DNA of 64,000 nt from assembly GCF_963576675.1 (NCBI RefSeq), contig NC_088911.1, forward strand, positions 60,349,756-60,413,755. The letters run 5' to 3'. The notes under the pieces are model-generated. The model was given only the letters and a program-made list of their open reading frames with translations. It had not been told where the DNA came from and made no database searches. This document shows, piece after piece, positions 43,685 to 55,703 of this stretch. A program made the position numbers and the translations under genes. The DNA comes from Euphorbia lathyris (taxonomy: Eukaryota > Streptophyta > Magnoliopsida > Malpighiales > Euphorbiaceae). Every line of letters begins with the position of its first letter. Within the stretch, counting starts at the first letter, position 1.

Positions 43685-46441
43685 TGTTAGACGAGGTGCC
43701 GCGGCCTAATCTCCCGGACGGACCGGGGGGTGGACACCTCATGGCGACGTAAGAAGTGATTGGCGCCGAAAGCAACCAATCGTGGAATCAAGCTGCTCGG
43801 CAGGACCGGAGCTCGGAGTATGGAAGAGTCGCCACCCACGAATGGGAAAATGAACACCGATCCCTTGCGGGAGACCGGTGAGGGTTCGGGAAACTTAGGT
43901 ACGAGCCGAGAAGGATAGCTCCTTTCCGGAGAAAGGCTACTAGGCACCCCGACATCGCCCGGTTATGAACCATCGACCTCCTACTCAGTGTGTTAGGCGA
44001 TAACTAATCGCATATCTCTTTAAGTTTAAAATTCATTTGAAACCTTTTCTTTCTCGTTTTGAAAACCGCTTTGAGCATATATTATTGAAAGCCATTTTGG
44101 TAAAGAATCACCCATTTTGCATAAATTTAAAATACATAGGAGAGAGAGGGGGAGAAGAAAGAGTTGGTTTATTCACGGTGTGATTTTAGTTTGTACACTA
44201 ATTCTAAGCTAAACTCATTCCCCAAAACGAGTTTATTTACATGGTTCGTACCTTAATCGCCGTTGGAACGATTTAGGTACGTTTCAAAACCCCGTTTAAT
44301 GACGTTCACTCGAATCGCCGTTGGAACGACTCGAGCGTTTGAAAATGTTGAGATAAAAGCTTTAATAGGAAAACGTGATTAAGCATACAAGTCAATTTAT
44401 TTTGTTCAAAAACCATTTAGGAAAACGATTCAAAAACTCTATTATTTACAATTAAAAGCAATTTTAATTACAAGGTTCGCTTAATCCGTCGTTGGAACGA
44501 ATTAAGGTTTTAAAACGTGATGTCTTAAGAAATGGTTTAAAAATGTCAAGAAAACGTTATTTACACTTAGGAATATCTAGAAAAACTTAAGTTTAAATAA
44601 GCAAATTAAACTCTCTTTTTGTGATTTTATTTTCCCTTTTTCACTCAATCAACTCTTTATTCACACATAATTACACTAATGAACCAATTAAACCAAAATT
44701 CACCAAGTAAAACTCATTTGGAATATATACATGTATACAAAAATAAAATAGAAATACATATATATATATATATGATTTTATCTAAAAATAAGGATATATT
44801 TATATATAAAAATAAGTGAGAAATACTATATGATATAATAAAGAAAATGAAAAAGAATACAAAATATAATACATTTTCATCCTAACTAAAACTATGTAAA
44901 AGTAATGGAAGACCATAAATGCAAAAAAAATGATATAATAAGTATATAGAAAACACCCTCCACAAATAATAGCTAAACCCCATATTTTGATAACCCAAAA
45001 ATATATATACACATATACAAATAATGATTCAAAACAAATTAAATTTCAAATATGGAATAAATAACTACATAATAGATAATTAATAGTTATATGACCCCAA
45101 AAATAATTTTTATAATCATATTACATAATTACATACTTACATATATAAGAATCAAATACCAAAAGGTTGAGAAAATGGGTTAAAAATATGAATTTTCGTT
45201 TTCCAGCAGATTACCGACGGAAAATCCGTCGCCAATCTGCTATTAGTGACAGAAAAGGGAGAATTACAGCAGCAGTCCAAAACTTTCCAGATTCGTTCAA
45301 AAGCTTTAGATTAAGTCTAATTCGATCATTTTGGATCTCCGAACTACCAAAAATGGATCATAGTCTATAACGGAGTTTCCTAAAACGACGTTTTTATTTT
45401 CAAACGTTATTTGGAAATATCTTTTTAAAACTTATAATTACAACGTTTTTAATACCCGAACTACCTTTTAATCGGATCACGGTTCGTATTGGGATATCAA
45501 AACGAGGTTTTTTATTTTAAAACAAAACCGAATTTTAACACGGGATAAAAATAAATAAATACGGGAAATTAAATAAAACGTGATAAATAAATAACTAAAT
45601 AAATAAAATTATGACATGAAAATAAATAAATAAAGGAAATAAATTAAATAAAATAAAAACGAGTCTAGTCCTCGAATAATACCTCAAGTTCGGTATTGAC
45701 GGTCGAAGTCGGTTGATTCCACAAATCGTGATTTTCCGGTTTTTTTATGTTTTTTCGTCTTTTTAGTAAAAATTTAACTTTTGGGAAATTCGGACTTTTT
45801 GAGAAAAAAATATTTTTCTAAAAAAAATCACTTTCTCTCTCTAAAAATGTCTAGAGTGAAAAAGTCTCCAAAAATCCCCCCTATTTTTCAAATGCATGGG
45901 GATCCGTGCCTTATATAGGCAACGGATCCCCGGAAACTTTGGGCGACGCCCGAAGAAAATTGGGCATCGCCCAAAGCCGGTTGGGCGTACGCCCAACTTC
46001 AGTTGGGCGTGCGCCCAACCAGCGTTGGGCGTTCGCCCAATGATCGTTGGGCGTCCGCCCAACGTCGCTGGGCCCTCGCCCAGCGGCTGCCGGGCGCGTT
46101 CGCCCAGCGGCCATCGGGCGTGCGCCACAAGCTGTCGGGCGCGCGCACCCCACGGTCGTCGAGCGCGCGCTTCGCGCTGCCGGGCGAGCGCGCCCAACGG
46201 ACGTCGAGCGTACGCCCCGCGCTGCCGGGCGTGCGTCCAACTGTCGTCGGACACGCGTCGGTTGCCGCTAGGCGCTCGCACCACGTCGCTGAGCACTCGC
46301 GAGCCGTCCACTTGACGACCGCGACTCACATTAACTTTTCTTTTCTTATTATATATTTTTGTTTTAAAACTTCCGGAATCAACCGCTTCGACCGTCTTGT
46401 TTACAGGTTTTCATCACAGGTCCTCCGACTCGGTGTCTACA
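43685..46441 (-). repeat. 5' LTR of D
   Basis: 2757 bp, in element orientation TGTAGACACCG...TCTAACA. TATA (minus strand) at 45909-45917. The palindromic array upstream of it spans 45936-46230, roughly ten diverging units, far longer than in the other D LTR. Hairpin 3 of the TTCCAACGG set lies around 44240-44285 and the ACCGACGG hairpin around 45205-45240. Confidence 0.93.
45936..46230 (-). repeat. Palindromic array in D U3 (long allele)
   Basis: Units such as GTTGGGCGTACGCCCAAC, GTTGGGCGTTCGCCCAA and CTGGGCCCTCGCCCAG, becoming less regular away from the TATA box. Open frames on both strands are a composition effect. Confidence 0.8.
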
Positions 46442-48796
46442 TCGGTCCAAGCAAGAGGAGGATTCAGATACTTCATAAGCTTCATAGATGACCATACTCG
46501 ATATGGTTACATCTACTTGATGAGGCACAAATCAGAAGCTTTTGACAAGTTCAAATGCTTCAAGAATGAAGTGGAAAATCAATTAGGAAAGAAAATAAAG
46601 ACGCTTCGATCCGATCGAGGTGGCGAATATCTTTCTGATGATTTTCTGAATTATCTAACTGAATGTGGGATATGCTCACAATGGACACCTCCCTATACAC
46701 CACAACACAATGGTGTATCCAAGAGGAGAAACCGTACCCTATTAGATATGGTACGATCCATGATGAGTATGGCCTCTCTTCCAAAGACGTTATGGGGCTA
46801 TGCCTTAGAAACTGCCCTCTTCACCCTGAACCGAGTACCAACTAAATCCGCTAGTTCCACACCATATGAATTGTTCGTTGGTAGGAAACCCGTGTTCTCA
46901 TTTATGAGAGTATGGGGTTGTTCGGCGTATGTCAAACGCACTGCGTCCGACAAACTAGATTCTAAATCTGATAAATGTTTCTTCATTGGATATCCCAGGG
47001 AAACCATAGGGTATTACTTCTATCATCCAGATGATCAGAAAGTAATAGTATCCAAGCACGCAACCTTCTTAGAGAAAGAGTTTCTCGAAGAAACACAAAA
47101 GGGAAGCGTGATTGAACTCGACGAAGTTCAAGAGGAAGAAACACCGACTGAAACAACAGAAGCGGTTGAGGTACCCGAAGTAGTCCCGTTAGATGAGACT
47201 CTAGTGGCACCTATTCGTAGATCACGAAGAGTTCGTGAACTCCCAGTTAGATATGGTTTTCTAGTGGGAGATGATAATGAGGTTCCCGTGTTAGACGACG
47301 AACCCGAAAACTATGAAGAGGCTCTTACTAGTCCAGATTCTAAAGCATGGCTTGAGGCCATGGATTCTGAAATGGATTCCATGTATACTAACCAAGTGTG
47401 GACTTTGGTTGATCCACCCGAAGGGATAATTCTCATTGGGTGCAGGTGGATCTTCAAAAAGAAGACTGACATGGATGGAAAGGTTAGCACCTACAAGGCT
47501 AGGCTGGTAGCGAAAGGATATCGTTAGAAACAAGGTGTTGATTATGACGAAACCTTCTCTCCTATTGCTATGTCCAAATCAATCAGAATCATGCTTGCTA
47601 TTGCCGCTCACTACGATTATGAGATTTGGAAAATGGATGTGAAAACAGCTTTCCTAAATGGAAACCTGCTTGAGGATGTATACATGATGCATCCTGAAGG
47701 TTTCATATCAAAGGATGCAAATAAAGTTTGCAAACTTCAGAGATCCATTTATGGACTCAAGCAAGCATCTAGAAGCTAGAATAAGCGTTTTGACGAAACC
47801 ATAAAACAATTTGGTTTCGAACAAAATTGCGAAGAAGCTTGCATTTACAAGAAAGCAAGTGGGAGCTCTATAGCATTTCTCATACTATATGTGGACGATA
47901 TACTGTTAATGGGAAATGACATTGCTCTATTACAGTCGGTAAAAGTATGGTTATCCGGTAACTTCTCAATGAAAGACCTTAGTGAAGCAGCTTATATACT
48001 TGGTATAAAGATCTATAGAGATAGATGAAGAAGACTGCTTGGTCTTTCACAGGCTACATACATTGAAAAGGTGCTAAATCGGTTTAGTATGCTTGAATCG
48101 AAACGAGGTAACTTACCCATGCTAGATGGAGTAAAGTTAAACAATCATCAATGTCCTAAAACTGATGATGACAAACGACGCATGGCTGTAGTCCCGTACG
48201 CCAGCGCGACCGGTTCGATTATGTATGCTATGCTATACACTAGACCCGACGTAGCGTTCGCGTTATCTGTAATGAGTCGTTACCAAGGGAATCCGGGAGA
48301 CGAGCATTGGATTGCCGTCAAGAACATTCTTAAGTACTTGAGAAGGACTAAAGACATGTTCCTAGTGTACGAAGAAGGAGATATGAAAATACAAGGATTT
48401 TCAGACGCTAGTCATCTCACAGATGAGAATGATTTTAAATCCCAATCAGGATACCTGTTTATCTTGAATGGGGGCGCGGTCAGTTGGAAGAGTTCCAAGC
48501 AGGGAAGCGTAGCTTTCTCTACGACCGAGTCAGAGTACATCGCTGCTGCGGAAGCAGTTTGGATTAGAAAGTTCATTACAGAACTAGGTGTGGTGCCTGA
48601 CATTGTCAATCCTATTACTCTGTACTGTGATAACAATGGAGCCATTGCGCAAGCAAAGGAACCACGGTATCATAATGCATCCAAGCACTACCTAAAGCGA
48701 TACCACATCATAAGAGAGATTGTGGCTAGAGGAGATGTGAGAATAGAAAGAGTACCTACAGAGGACAACGTTGCAGATCCGTTGACAAAGCCTTAA
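46442..48796 (+). pseudogene. pol: Pol of B: integrase core, RT, RNase H
   Basis: Resumes in the integrase core right after D: FRYFISFIDDHTRYGYIYLM, LRSDRGGEYLS, TPQHNGVSKRRNRTLLDMVR (catalytic Glu replaced by Lys in SKRRN where most copies have ERRN). RT follows with MDVKTAFLNGNL, IYGLKQASR and catalytic YVDD near 47888-47900. RNase H has FSDASHLTDEND, TESEYIAAAEA, DNNGA and the tail DNVADPLTKP. Stops: 47525-47527 (CAG to TAG), 47777-47779 (TGG to TAG) and 48025-48027 (TGA). All three pieces share one frame. Protease and the integrase zinc finger are missing, lost at the D border. Confidence 0.9.
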
Positions 48797-48863
48797 CCCA
48801 GAAAGTACATGATCGTCATTTAACTTCTACTGGGATAAGTTTTAGAAACAATTGGCTTTAGTC

Positions 48864-48875
48864 CAAGTGGGAGTA
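48864..48875 (+). other. Polypurine tract of B
   Basis: CAAGTGGGAGTA immediately before the 3' LTR start TGTTGGGG. Confidence 0.75.
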
Positions 48876-50735
48876 TGTTGGGGTTTAGTGTCCTATAGAC
48901 AATTGTTGCAGGATACAAAGTTAATGTAAATGAATTGTTCTTTATATCATTTGTTTTAATGAGATATATGTTTTATAACTATATAAAGGCAATCCCTTTT
49001 AAGCACTAAATAAAGTCTAATAAAAGGAAATCCGTAAGTTTGTTTAAAGTGATTATAAAGTGTTCATACAAGCATGAAGTGAGACAAAACTTTATAATAA
49101 ACTAATAAACTTAAAACCACCCCAAGTCAAGTGATATGTTTAGGATTGATATATCACTGTTGAGACTTGTATGTAACAATGTCTTCTGTCCGACAGAAAG
49201 CTGATCTCACAAGCTTCATATATATAGATATCTGGACAGTTACATAGATCCGATGAAACGTCGTTCATTAGGATTGGGGATCCGATTTGAGATAACAAGA
49301 TGGGTAGATTCATCCTTGTCACCTGTTCATCTCATTGGTATTAATAGGTATAACTAATCCTCAGACTCAAAGGAATGTTAATTGGTCATCCTGAATTACT
49401 GAATGTAAGACTTTGATCCTGCTGTCCCACGATCCTTAACAGAGATGACTCTAGGGTGTGAACGGCAAAGGTTGGGTGTCACAGGAGGTAATATCAGGGT
49501 AGTTATACATTGGATTGAGCATTTATCACTCCCGATTAATGGGAGATACATCCAAGGATCGCTTTTGGAAGACTCGACTCTAAATCCTTGCAAGGTGATA
49601 GCTTAAGAGTAAAAAATACAGATTTCACTTAACCTATCTATTTGAGTTGACTCGGCCTATACAAGTAAAACGAACGTCTCGCTATATGTGACTTGACATC
49701 ACCCATAGTCATAAGATTAAGTTCAAGGATGTAATTGATAAAGGATCGAATTATACCATAACTAATACGAAAAGGTTAACGACAGAGTCAACCTGTCTTC
49801 TTAACGGACTCTGGGGGAATGATTACAGACTTGCCAATAACATACTCAGTACATCATTCCGTTATGCAAGGATTAAATATAATTCTTGAAGAAATTAATT
49901 TAATAGTTGCATACGGCCAGAAGTAGTAAGAACCTAATGGATCACACATAAGACTTGGAACCAAAAGAGAGATGGATGTCATTAATAGATGGAAGCCCAA
50001 TTGAGCCCAGTAAGGCCCATTTAAATAGAGGGGGCCGAAATTTGTATGTAATAAATAAGGAATTATTTTAATTCCATTAATCCTAATTTGATTAGGTTTG
50101 TGAATTAAATTAATTAAGAGATAATTAAGTTAGGAGTTTTAATTAGATTAATATACTCCTATTATTATCCAATTAGGTTATTTATTATTATCATAGATAT
50201 ATTAGATATATAATGAGATAATAATTGGGAATCCTTTTCCGAATTGAATTCCTATTAAGTAACCTATTCCTATCTAACTAGGGTTTAGATACAAGTGATT
50301 ATATATACCCCTCTATGCATGAATTTCGACTAAGCTATACACTACCCCCTTTGTGATTTTCGAAATTACAAGTAAGAGAGAGAAAGAGAATTCGACTCCC
50401 CTAGTTCGTGGATAAGAAGTCATACGGCTTCCATCGATCGATTAATTTCATCTATCTCCCTTTTCTTTGATCTTGTGTTGGTTAATTAGAGGCAATCTAT
50501 TTTGGTTGCATCTCATACGGTTGATTCTAACTTAACCTCACCGTGTTATACTTCGTGCTTGGGAACTCGGAGAAGAATTGTGGGCGCTTCTTTAACAACG
50601 GTAGATTGTTCTTCAAAAGGTATTTCTTCTTATCCCTCTTTATATGAAATAACGATTAACGGATCCTATGGTTAAAAGGAAGTAGGCTAAATTTTTTATA
50701 TTTCCGCTGCTATACCTTAGCCTAATTTTCCTTCA
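48876..50735 (+). repeat. 3' LTR of B
   Basis: 1860 bp, TGTTGGGG...CCTTCA, uninterrupted. It gives the reference for the C insertion site. No open frame is supported. Confidence 0.94.
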
Positions 50736-50740
50736 AAAGG
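50736..50740 (+). repeat. Target site duplication of B, right copy (AAAGG)
   Basis: Pairs with 4609-4613. Confidence 0.9.
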
Positions 50741-50767
50741 TTTAACCACCTTGAGCTGATCCCCACT

Positions 50768-52494
50768 ATGGGCGAAAACAGCACTCGGTTTCTCCCAGGA
50801 AACCAAACAACTCAGATCTTACCTGAGGGGCTGTCCATTACTCAGCCTCCCCTATTCTTCGGGTCTAACTATACCTTCTGGAAGAATAGGATGAAAAATT
50901 TCATTCAGGCTACAAATATGAGTGCCTGGCTATCTATAGTCCAAGGTCCATTTGTACCTGTCGAAGTTGTGGCTGGCCTAACAGTTGTTAAAGCTGAGGC
51001 CAAATGGACAGAGGATGATCTCAAGAAGCTACAAAATCATGCTTCAGCTATAAATATGCTTCACTGTGCGCTCGATGCTGCAGAATATAATAAAATCTCA
51101 GGTTGTGAGTCGGTGCAAGAGATCTGGAAGAAGCTGGAGGTCACCTACGAAGGAACCAATAAAGTAAAGGAGTCCAAGGTGAACCAGCAGATGAGACTGT
51201 ACGAGCTGTTCGAAATGAACAATGATGAGGGAATATCTGACATGAATGCAAGGTTTACCAACATCATCAATGAGCTCAAGAGACTTGGGAAGATCTTCAC
51301 TAAGGAAGAACAAGTCAAAAAGATACTCAGGAGTCTTCCTAAAGACTGGCAAGCAAAGAAGACCGCTGTTGAGGAAGCTCAGGACTTAACCACCTACAAA
51401 TATGACGAACTCATCGGCTTGCTGCTGACCCATGAGATATCAATGAAAAACATCGAGGTGAAGGAAAAGTCTGAAGACAAGAAGCAGAAGTCTCTTGTCA
51501 TGAAAGCTGACTCCACTGATGGGAGCTCAACAGATGATGAAGAGATGGCTATGTTCACAAGGAAGATGAAAAGGCTATTCAGGAAGAATGACAAATATTC
51601 TAAGAAGCCTTACAGAAAGTTTGATAAGTATAAAGCTGAGTCCATCGACAGCAAATACAAGAAGGAAAACTCAAAGCCTATTACATGCTTTGAATGTCAT
51701 CAAACTGGCCATATCAAGTCAAGCTGCCCTATGCTGAGGAAAGATAAGAAGAACGGCAAAAAGGCAATGGTGGCAACATGGAGCGACAGTGATGAGTCTT
51801 CATCAACAGAAGTTGAGGCCACCGAGTCAGCAAAGATATGCTTCATGCCTGAAGAACTTGCTGAGCCGTGCGTCTTTGAGCATGCTGACCCCTCCATTGC
51901 ATCTGATGATGAGGAGCAATCAAATGAGGTAATATCACTTTCCCAGCTCAGAAACGAAATAGGTAATGCCCTGAGTGACCTCTATACACTTGTCAAAAAG
52001 TGTAATAAGAAAATTAGAGCACTCAGCAGGCGCTGTGATGAGGTTGAAGAGGTCAAGCTAAGTGACCTCAGATTCCTTCTTCAGGACAACTCAACTTTGC
52101 ATGATAACATGGAGATCATACATAATTCTGTCTCTGAAGTCCAATCAGAAAGGACGTCACAAATATCCAGAACCAACTAAAGGTTCAAAACAAAAGAAAT
52201 ATTCATCTGAATGCTCAGTACCGAAGTACTGGTCAGCAGAGATGGAATCCCCAGCGAAATGTCCAGTGTGACTTCTGTGGGAAGAAAGGACACACCACAA
52301 AAGTGTGCTGGCACGCTCAGCACTGGGGTGCTGACCAGTCAGTGAAAAATCCTAAACGGAAGGTCAGCTGTGACTTCTGTGGAAAGAATGGCCATACTGT
52401 CCAAGTATGCCGCCATAAAATAAAATATGATGCTTTACCTGTTGAACCTAACAAGCAAGGACCCAAAAAGAATTGGGTACCTAAAAGTAACTAG
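50768..52494 (+). pseudogene. gag: Gag of A2 with three zinc knuckles
   Basis: ATG at 50768, 27 bp after the B target duplication. The first 470 codons are open: FFGSNYTFWKNRMKNFIQAT (copia gag N-domain), EIWKKLEVTYEGTNKVKESK, ILRSLPKDWQAKKTA, a lysine-rich stretch and the first knuckle CFECHQTGHIKSSC (51686-51727). After an acidic and coiled region the frame ends at 52180. A frameshift leads to two more knuckles, CDFCGKKGHTTKVC (52267-52308) and CDFCGKNGHTVQVC (52369-52410), ending at 52494. Three CCHC knuckles separated by about 180 codons is unusual for copia. Confidence 0.85.
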
Positions 52495-52499
52495 TTACA

Positions 52500-53739
52500 A
52501 TGCAGGTAAGCCTGAGGTGTGCTGAGAAGTCAAAGATGTGGTATATTGACAGCGCATACTCGAGGCACATGACTGGTGATGAAACTCAGTTCATCACGTT
52601 TGAGCGTAAACGAGGAGGAAGTGTAAGTTTTGGAGACAACAAAAAGGGCAAGATAGTAGGGTCAGGAACCATCGGAGGTAATCCTACTATTGAGTCAGTC
52701 TCCCTAGTCAGCGGACTCAAATATAACTTACTCAGCGTAGCTCAGCTATGTGACAATGGGAGAAAAGTTATATTTGATGCTACTGGATGTAAAATATACG
52801 AGGGAAAAACAAATGAGTTAATTTTAACTGCCCATCGGATTGATAATGTCTTTATGCTAGACTTAGAGAAAAAGTTTTCAAAAACTGTATGCTTAGTTTC
52901 AAAGGAAGCAAATTCCTGGCTATGGCACAGGAGACTTGGTCATGTAAGCATGGACCTCCTGGCCAAATTAGCAAGAAAGAAATTGGTTGAGGGACTGCCT
53001 GAACTTAGATTTGAAAAAGATCAATTATGCCACGCTTGCCAAGCTGGAAAACAAACCAAACAATCTTTTCATAGCAAAAACATTGTCTCAACTAAGCGTC
53101 CGTTAGAATTACTACACTTGGATCTCTTCGGTCCAGTCCAACCGTTGAGTCTGGGTGGAAGAAGATTTTCCTTGGTCATTGTAGATGACTTCTCTCGGTA
53201 CACCTGGGTCATCTTGCTGAGTAGCAAGGATGAGACCTTTGAGACATTTTCAAATTTGGTTAGAAAACTTGAAAATGACAAAGACCTAAAATTGGCTCAC
53301 ATCCGAAGTGATAATGGTGGAGAATTCAAAAACCAACAGTTTGTTGAATTCTGTGAAGCCAGCGACATTGACCATAATTTTTTCTGCTCCTAGAACGCCT
53401 CAACAAAATGGGGTTGTTGAAAGGAAGAACAGAACCTTGGTTGAAATAGCCAGTACAATGCTGAGTGAGCATAAGCTTCCAAAGTATTTTTGGGGAGAGG
53501 CTGTTAACACAGCGTGCTATATTCTTAATAGGGCTCTTATTAGACCTATACTAAAGAAAACCCCCTACGAACTTTGGAAAGGACGAAAGCCCAACATTGG
53601 ATACTTTCGTGCCTTTGGCTGTAAATGTTTTATCTTAAACACCAAAGATAGCCTAGCTAAATTTAACTCAAAAGCTGATGAAGCTATCTTTTTAGGCTAC
53701 TCAACAAACAGCAAAGCATACAGAGTTTTCAATAAATGA
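52500..53739 (+). pseudogene. pol: Protease and integrase of A2
   Basis: The protease site reads MWYIDSAYSRHMTGD (Asp at 52548-52550). Most copia elements have D-S-G-[CA] here, so the glycine is lost. Integrase has the HHCC finger (HRRLGHVSMD ... CHACQAGKQ) and DDE core (LDLFGPVQPL, IRSDNGGEF, NGVVERKNRTL). A 1-bp insertion in a T-run near 53380-53390 shifts the frame (stop at 53391-53393; the matching frame continues from 53308). A TGA at 53737-53739 (Arg codon) ends the next piece. The frame also changes at the gag border near 52495. Confidence 0.85.
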
Positions 53740-54330
53740 ACTCAAGTTTTAGAAGGGTCAGTACATGTTGAGTTCGACGAAACTAACCCTGCAAGAAGAT
53801 ATCTGCCGCTGACCGAGGATGATCCACACTCAGCACCCGCTGATCAAGATACAGCCGCTGAGTCATTATCCCTCAAGGGCTGACCAAAGGTAAAAGTGAA
53901 CCAAATATTATTTTCACTGACCAGTCTTCACCTGCAGAGATTGTTGAAACACAGACAGCACAAGACATCAATCTACCCAAAGAGATAAGGATTCCAAGAG
54001 GGCACTCAGAGAGTGCAATCCTTGATGCCGCTGAGAATACCCTGATGACAAGAAACCAACTCAGGAGGTACCTCAGCAATGTAGCCTTCGTCTCAGTTTA
54101 GGAACCTAAGAACTTCGCTGATGCTGAGGAAGATGAATTCTGGATGAGCGCAATGCAAGAGGAACTTGACCAATTCAGAAGAAACGATGTATGGGAGCTA
54201 GTGCCACATCCAAGGAGTCAGAAGACCATTGGAGCAAGATGGGTCTTCCGCAACAAGCTGGATGAGCAAGGAAACGTGGTCAGAAACAAAGCAAGACTTG
54301 TAGCTCAGGGCTACAGTCAGCAAGAAGCAA
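53740..54330 (+). pseudogene. pol: Integrase C-end and RT N-terminal part of A2
   Basis: Degenerate linker (stops near 53880 and 54100) followed by the start of copia RT: MSAMQEELDQFRRNDVWELV, TIGARWVFRNKLDE and NKARLVAQGYSQQE. At about 54325-54335 the sequence jumps to a segment that lies after the catalytic core in other copia elements. The palm with YVDD is absent. Confidence 0.8.
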
Positions 54331-55219
54331 GCAAATGCAGACTGAGTTTGAAATGTCTATGATGGGAGAACTCAACTTCTTCCTTGGACTTCAAATCAAA
54401 CAAGGAAAGAATGGCATCTTCATCAGTCAAGCTAAATATGCCAAGGAGATATTGAAGAAATATGATCTTGAAAATTGCAAGCCAATATCCACTCCTATGG
54501 GCACTGACACTGTCCTCTGCGCTGACGAGAATGGTAAGTCGGTAGACAGCAAATTGTATCGAGGTATGATAGGCTCTCTACTTTACTTAACAGCAAGTAG
54601 ACCGGACATTCAGTTCTCAGTATGCTACTGTGCTAGATATCAATCTAACCCTAAGGAATCTCATTATATAGCTGTAAAAAGAATCCTTAGATATTTGCAA
54701 AGCTCAGTGAACGCAGGTTTATGGTATCCCAACACTCATGGCTTTACACTCGTTGGATACACTGACGCTGACTATGGTCGAGACAAGCTAGAACGGAAAA
54801 GCACCTCTGGAGGATGTCATTTCTTAGGAAGCTGTCTTGTATCCTGGTTCAGCAAGAAGCAGGCGTCAGTAGCCTTGTCTACCACTGAAGCTGAGTACAT
54901 TGCTGCTGGTCACTGTGTTGCTCAAGTCTTATGGATTAAGCAACAGCTTGAAGACTATGGTGTTCAAACAAAGACAATTGAGGTCAGATGCGACAACAAA
55001 AGTGCAATTGATCTATCAAAGAACCCAATTCAACACAGCAGAATGAAGCATGTCAGCATAAGACATCACTTCATTAGAGACCATGTACTCAAGGGTGAGA
55101 TAAAGCTGACCTACGTCCCAACGGATGAGCAGCTTGCGGATATCTTCACAAAGCCACTGGCTCGTGAACAGTTCAGCATACTGAGAGAAGCCATTGGTAT
55201 GTTTAATCCTCTTCAGTAA
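54331..55219 (+). pseudogene. pol: RT end and RNase H of A2
   Basis: Open from the deletion point: MQTEFEMSMMGELNFFLGLQ, STPMGTDT, GMIGSLLYLTASRPDIQFSV and the RNase H motifs YTDADYGRD, TTEAEYIAAGHCVAQ, CDNKSAIDLSKNP, DEQLADIFTKPL. It ends FNPLQ-TAA at 55219, the same as the A1 tail at 160. Confidence 0.88.
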
Positions 55220-55703
55220 ATTCCTGTTCTAAAATGTAAATTTATGCTGAGTGAATTACTATACTGAATGATTTATGCAAATGCATACTGAGTGATTGTT
55301 ATGCTGAGTACTTAACGCAAAATACATATCAATACTGAGTAAATATGCACACCGAGTAGTAATCTCAAATTGAGAAATCATCCTTTCATATACTACTGAC
55401 CACTCAGAATATAAAACGCTTAGTATTCTAAACGCTGAGTGTTAGATCCGTTGCATTAAATGCAAAAGCACGCGAATAGCCACTTAGGATGACGTATGCG
55501 CCGAATGTGTCATAAAAGCCAGGATCTTTATCGGTTGACAATCCCAAGGAAAAACTGACACATGGATTCGATAAGATCCACTCTTCACCGCTATAAATAA
55601 TGGGTAAATCCCCATCTTTTATTTTCTTTACACTTACCGAATTCTTTGGCAAAGCATTCTCTCTCTAAAAACTCTCAAAGCTTCCTAATCTTGTTCTGAA
55701 ACT
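55220..55703 (+). other. Spacer between pol and the extra ORF of A2
   Basis: GCTGAGT-rich degenerate repeats (55240-55350), then a segment shared with A1 (ATGCGCCGAATGTGTCAT), the internal TATA box and a CT-rich leader before the ATG at 55704. Confidence 0.6.
55592..55599 (+). promoter_or_regulatory. Internal TATA box ahead of the A2 extra ORF
   Basis: TATAAATA 112 bp upstream of the ATG, as in A1 (508-515). Confidence 0.5.

Larger units (their letters stand above)
28959..46441 (-). mobile_element. Ty3/gypsy Tat/Ogre-type element D, inverted, left end truncated
   Basis: In its own orientation D reads from 46441 down: 5' LTR 46441-43685, primer site, leader, gag-pol 41588-35655, hairpins, PMD gene (plus strand of the window), minisatellite, polypurine tract, then the 3' LTR from 31009, which stops at 28959. 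The last 553 bp of that LTR are absent, together with part of B. D is a relative of C with the same organisation. It differs by two in-frame gag-pol deletions (zinc knuckle, protease) and diverged LTRs. Confidence 0.9.
4614..50735 (+). mobile_element. Copia element B, carrying nested C and D
   Basis: B has 1860-bp LTRs (4614-4942 plus 25128-26658, and 48876-50735; exactly equal in length once C and its duplicated target are removed), primer site, leader, gag remnant, a gap caused by D and its border deletion, then integrase, RT and RNase H. It is a Ty1/copia element by its INT-RT-RNase H order and motifs. I do not assign a lineage. The LTRs differ by about 1-2 % by eye. Confidence 0.9.
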
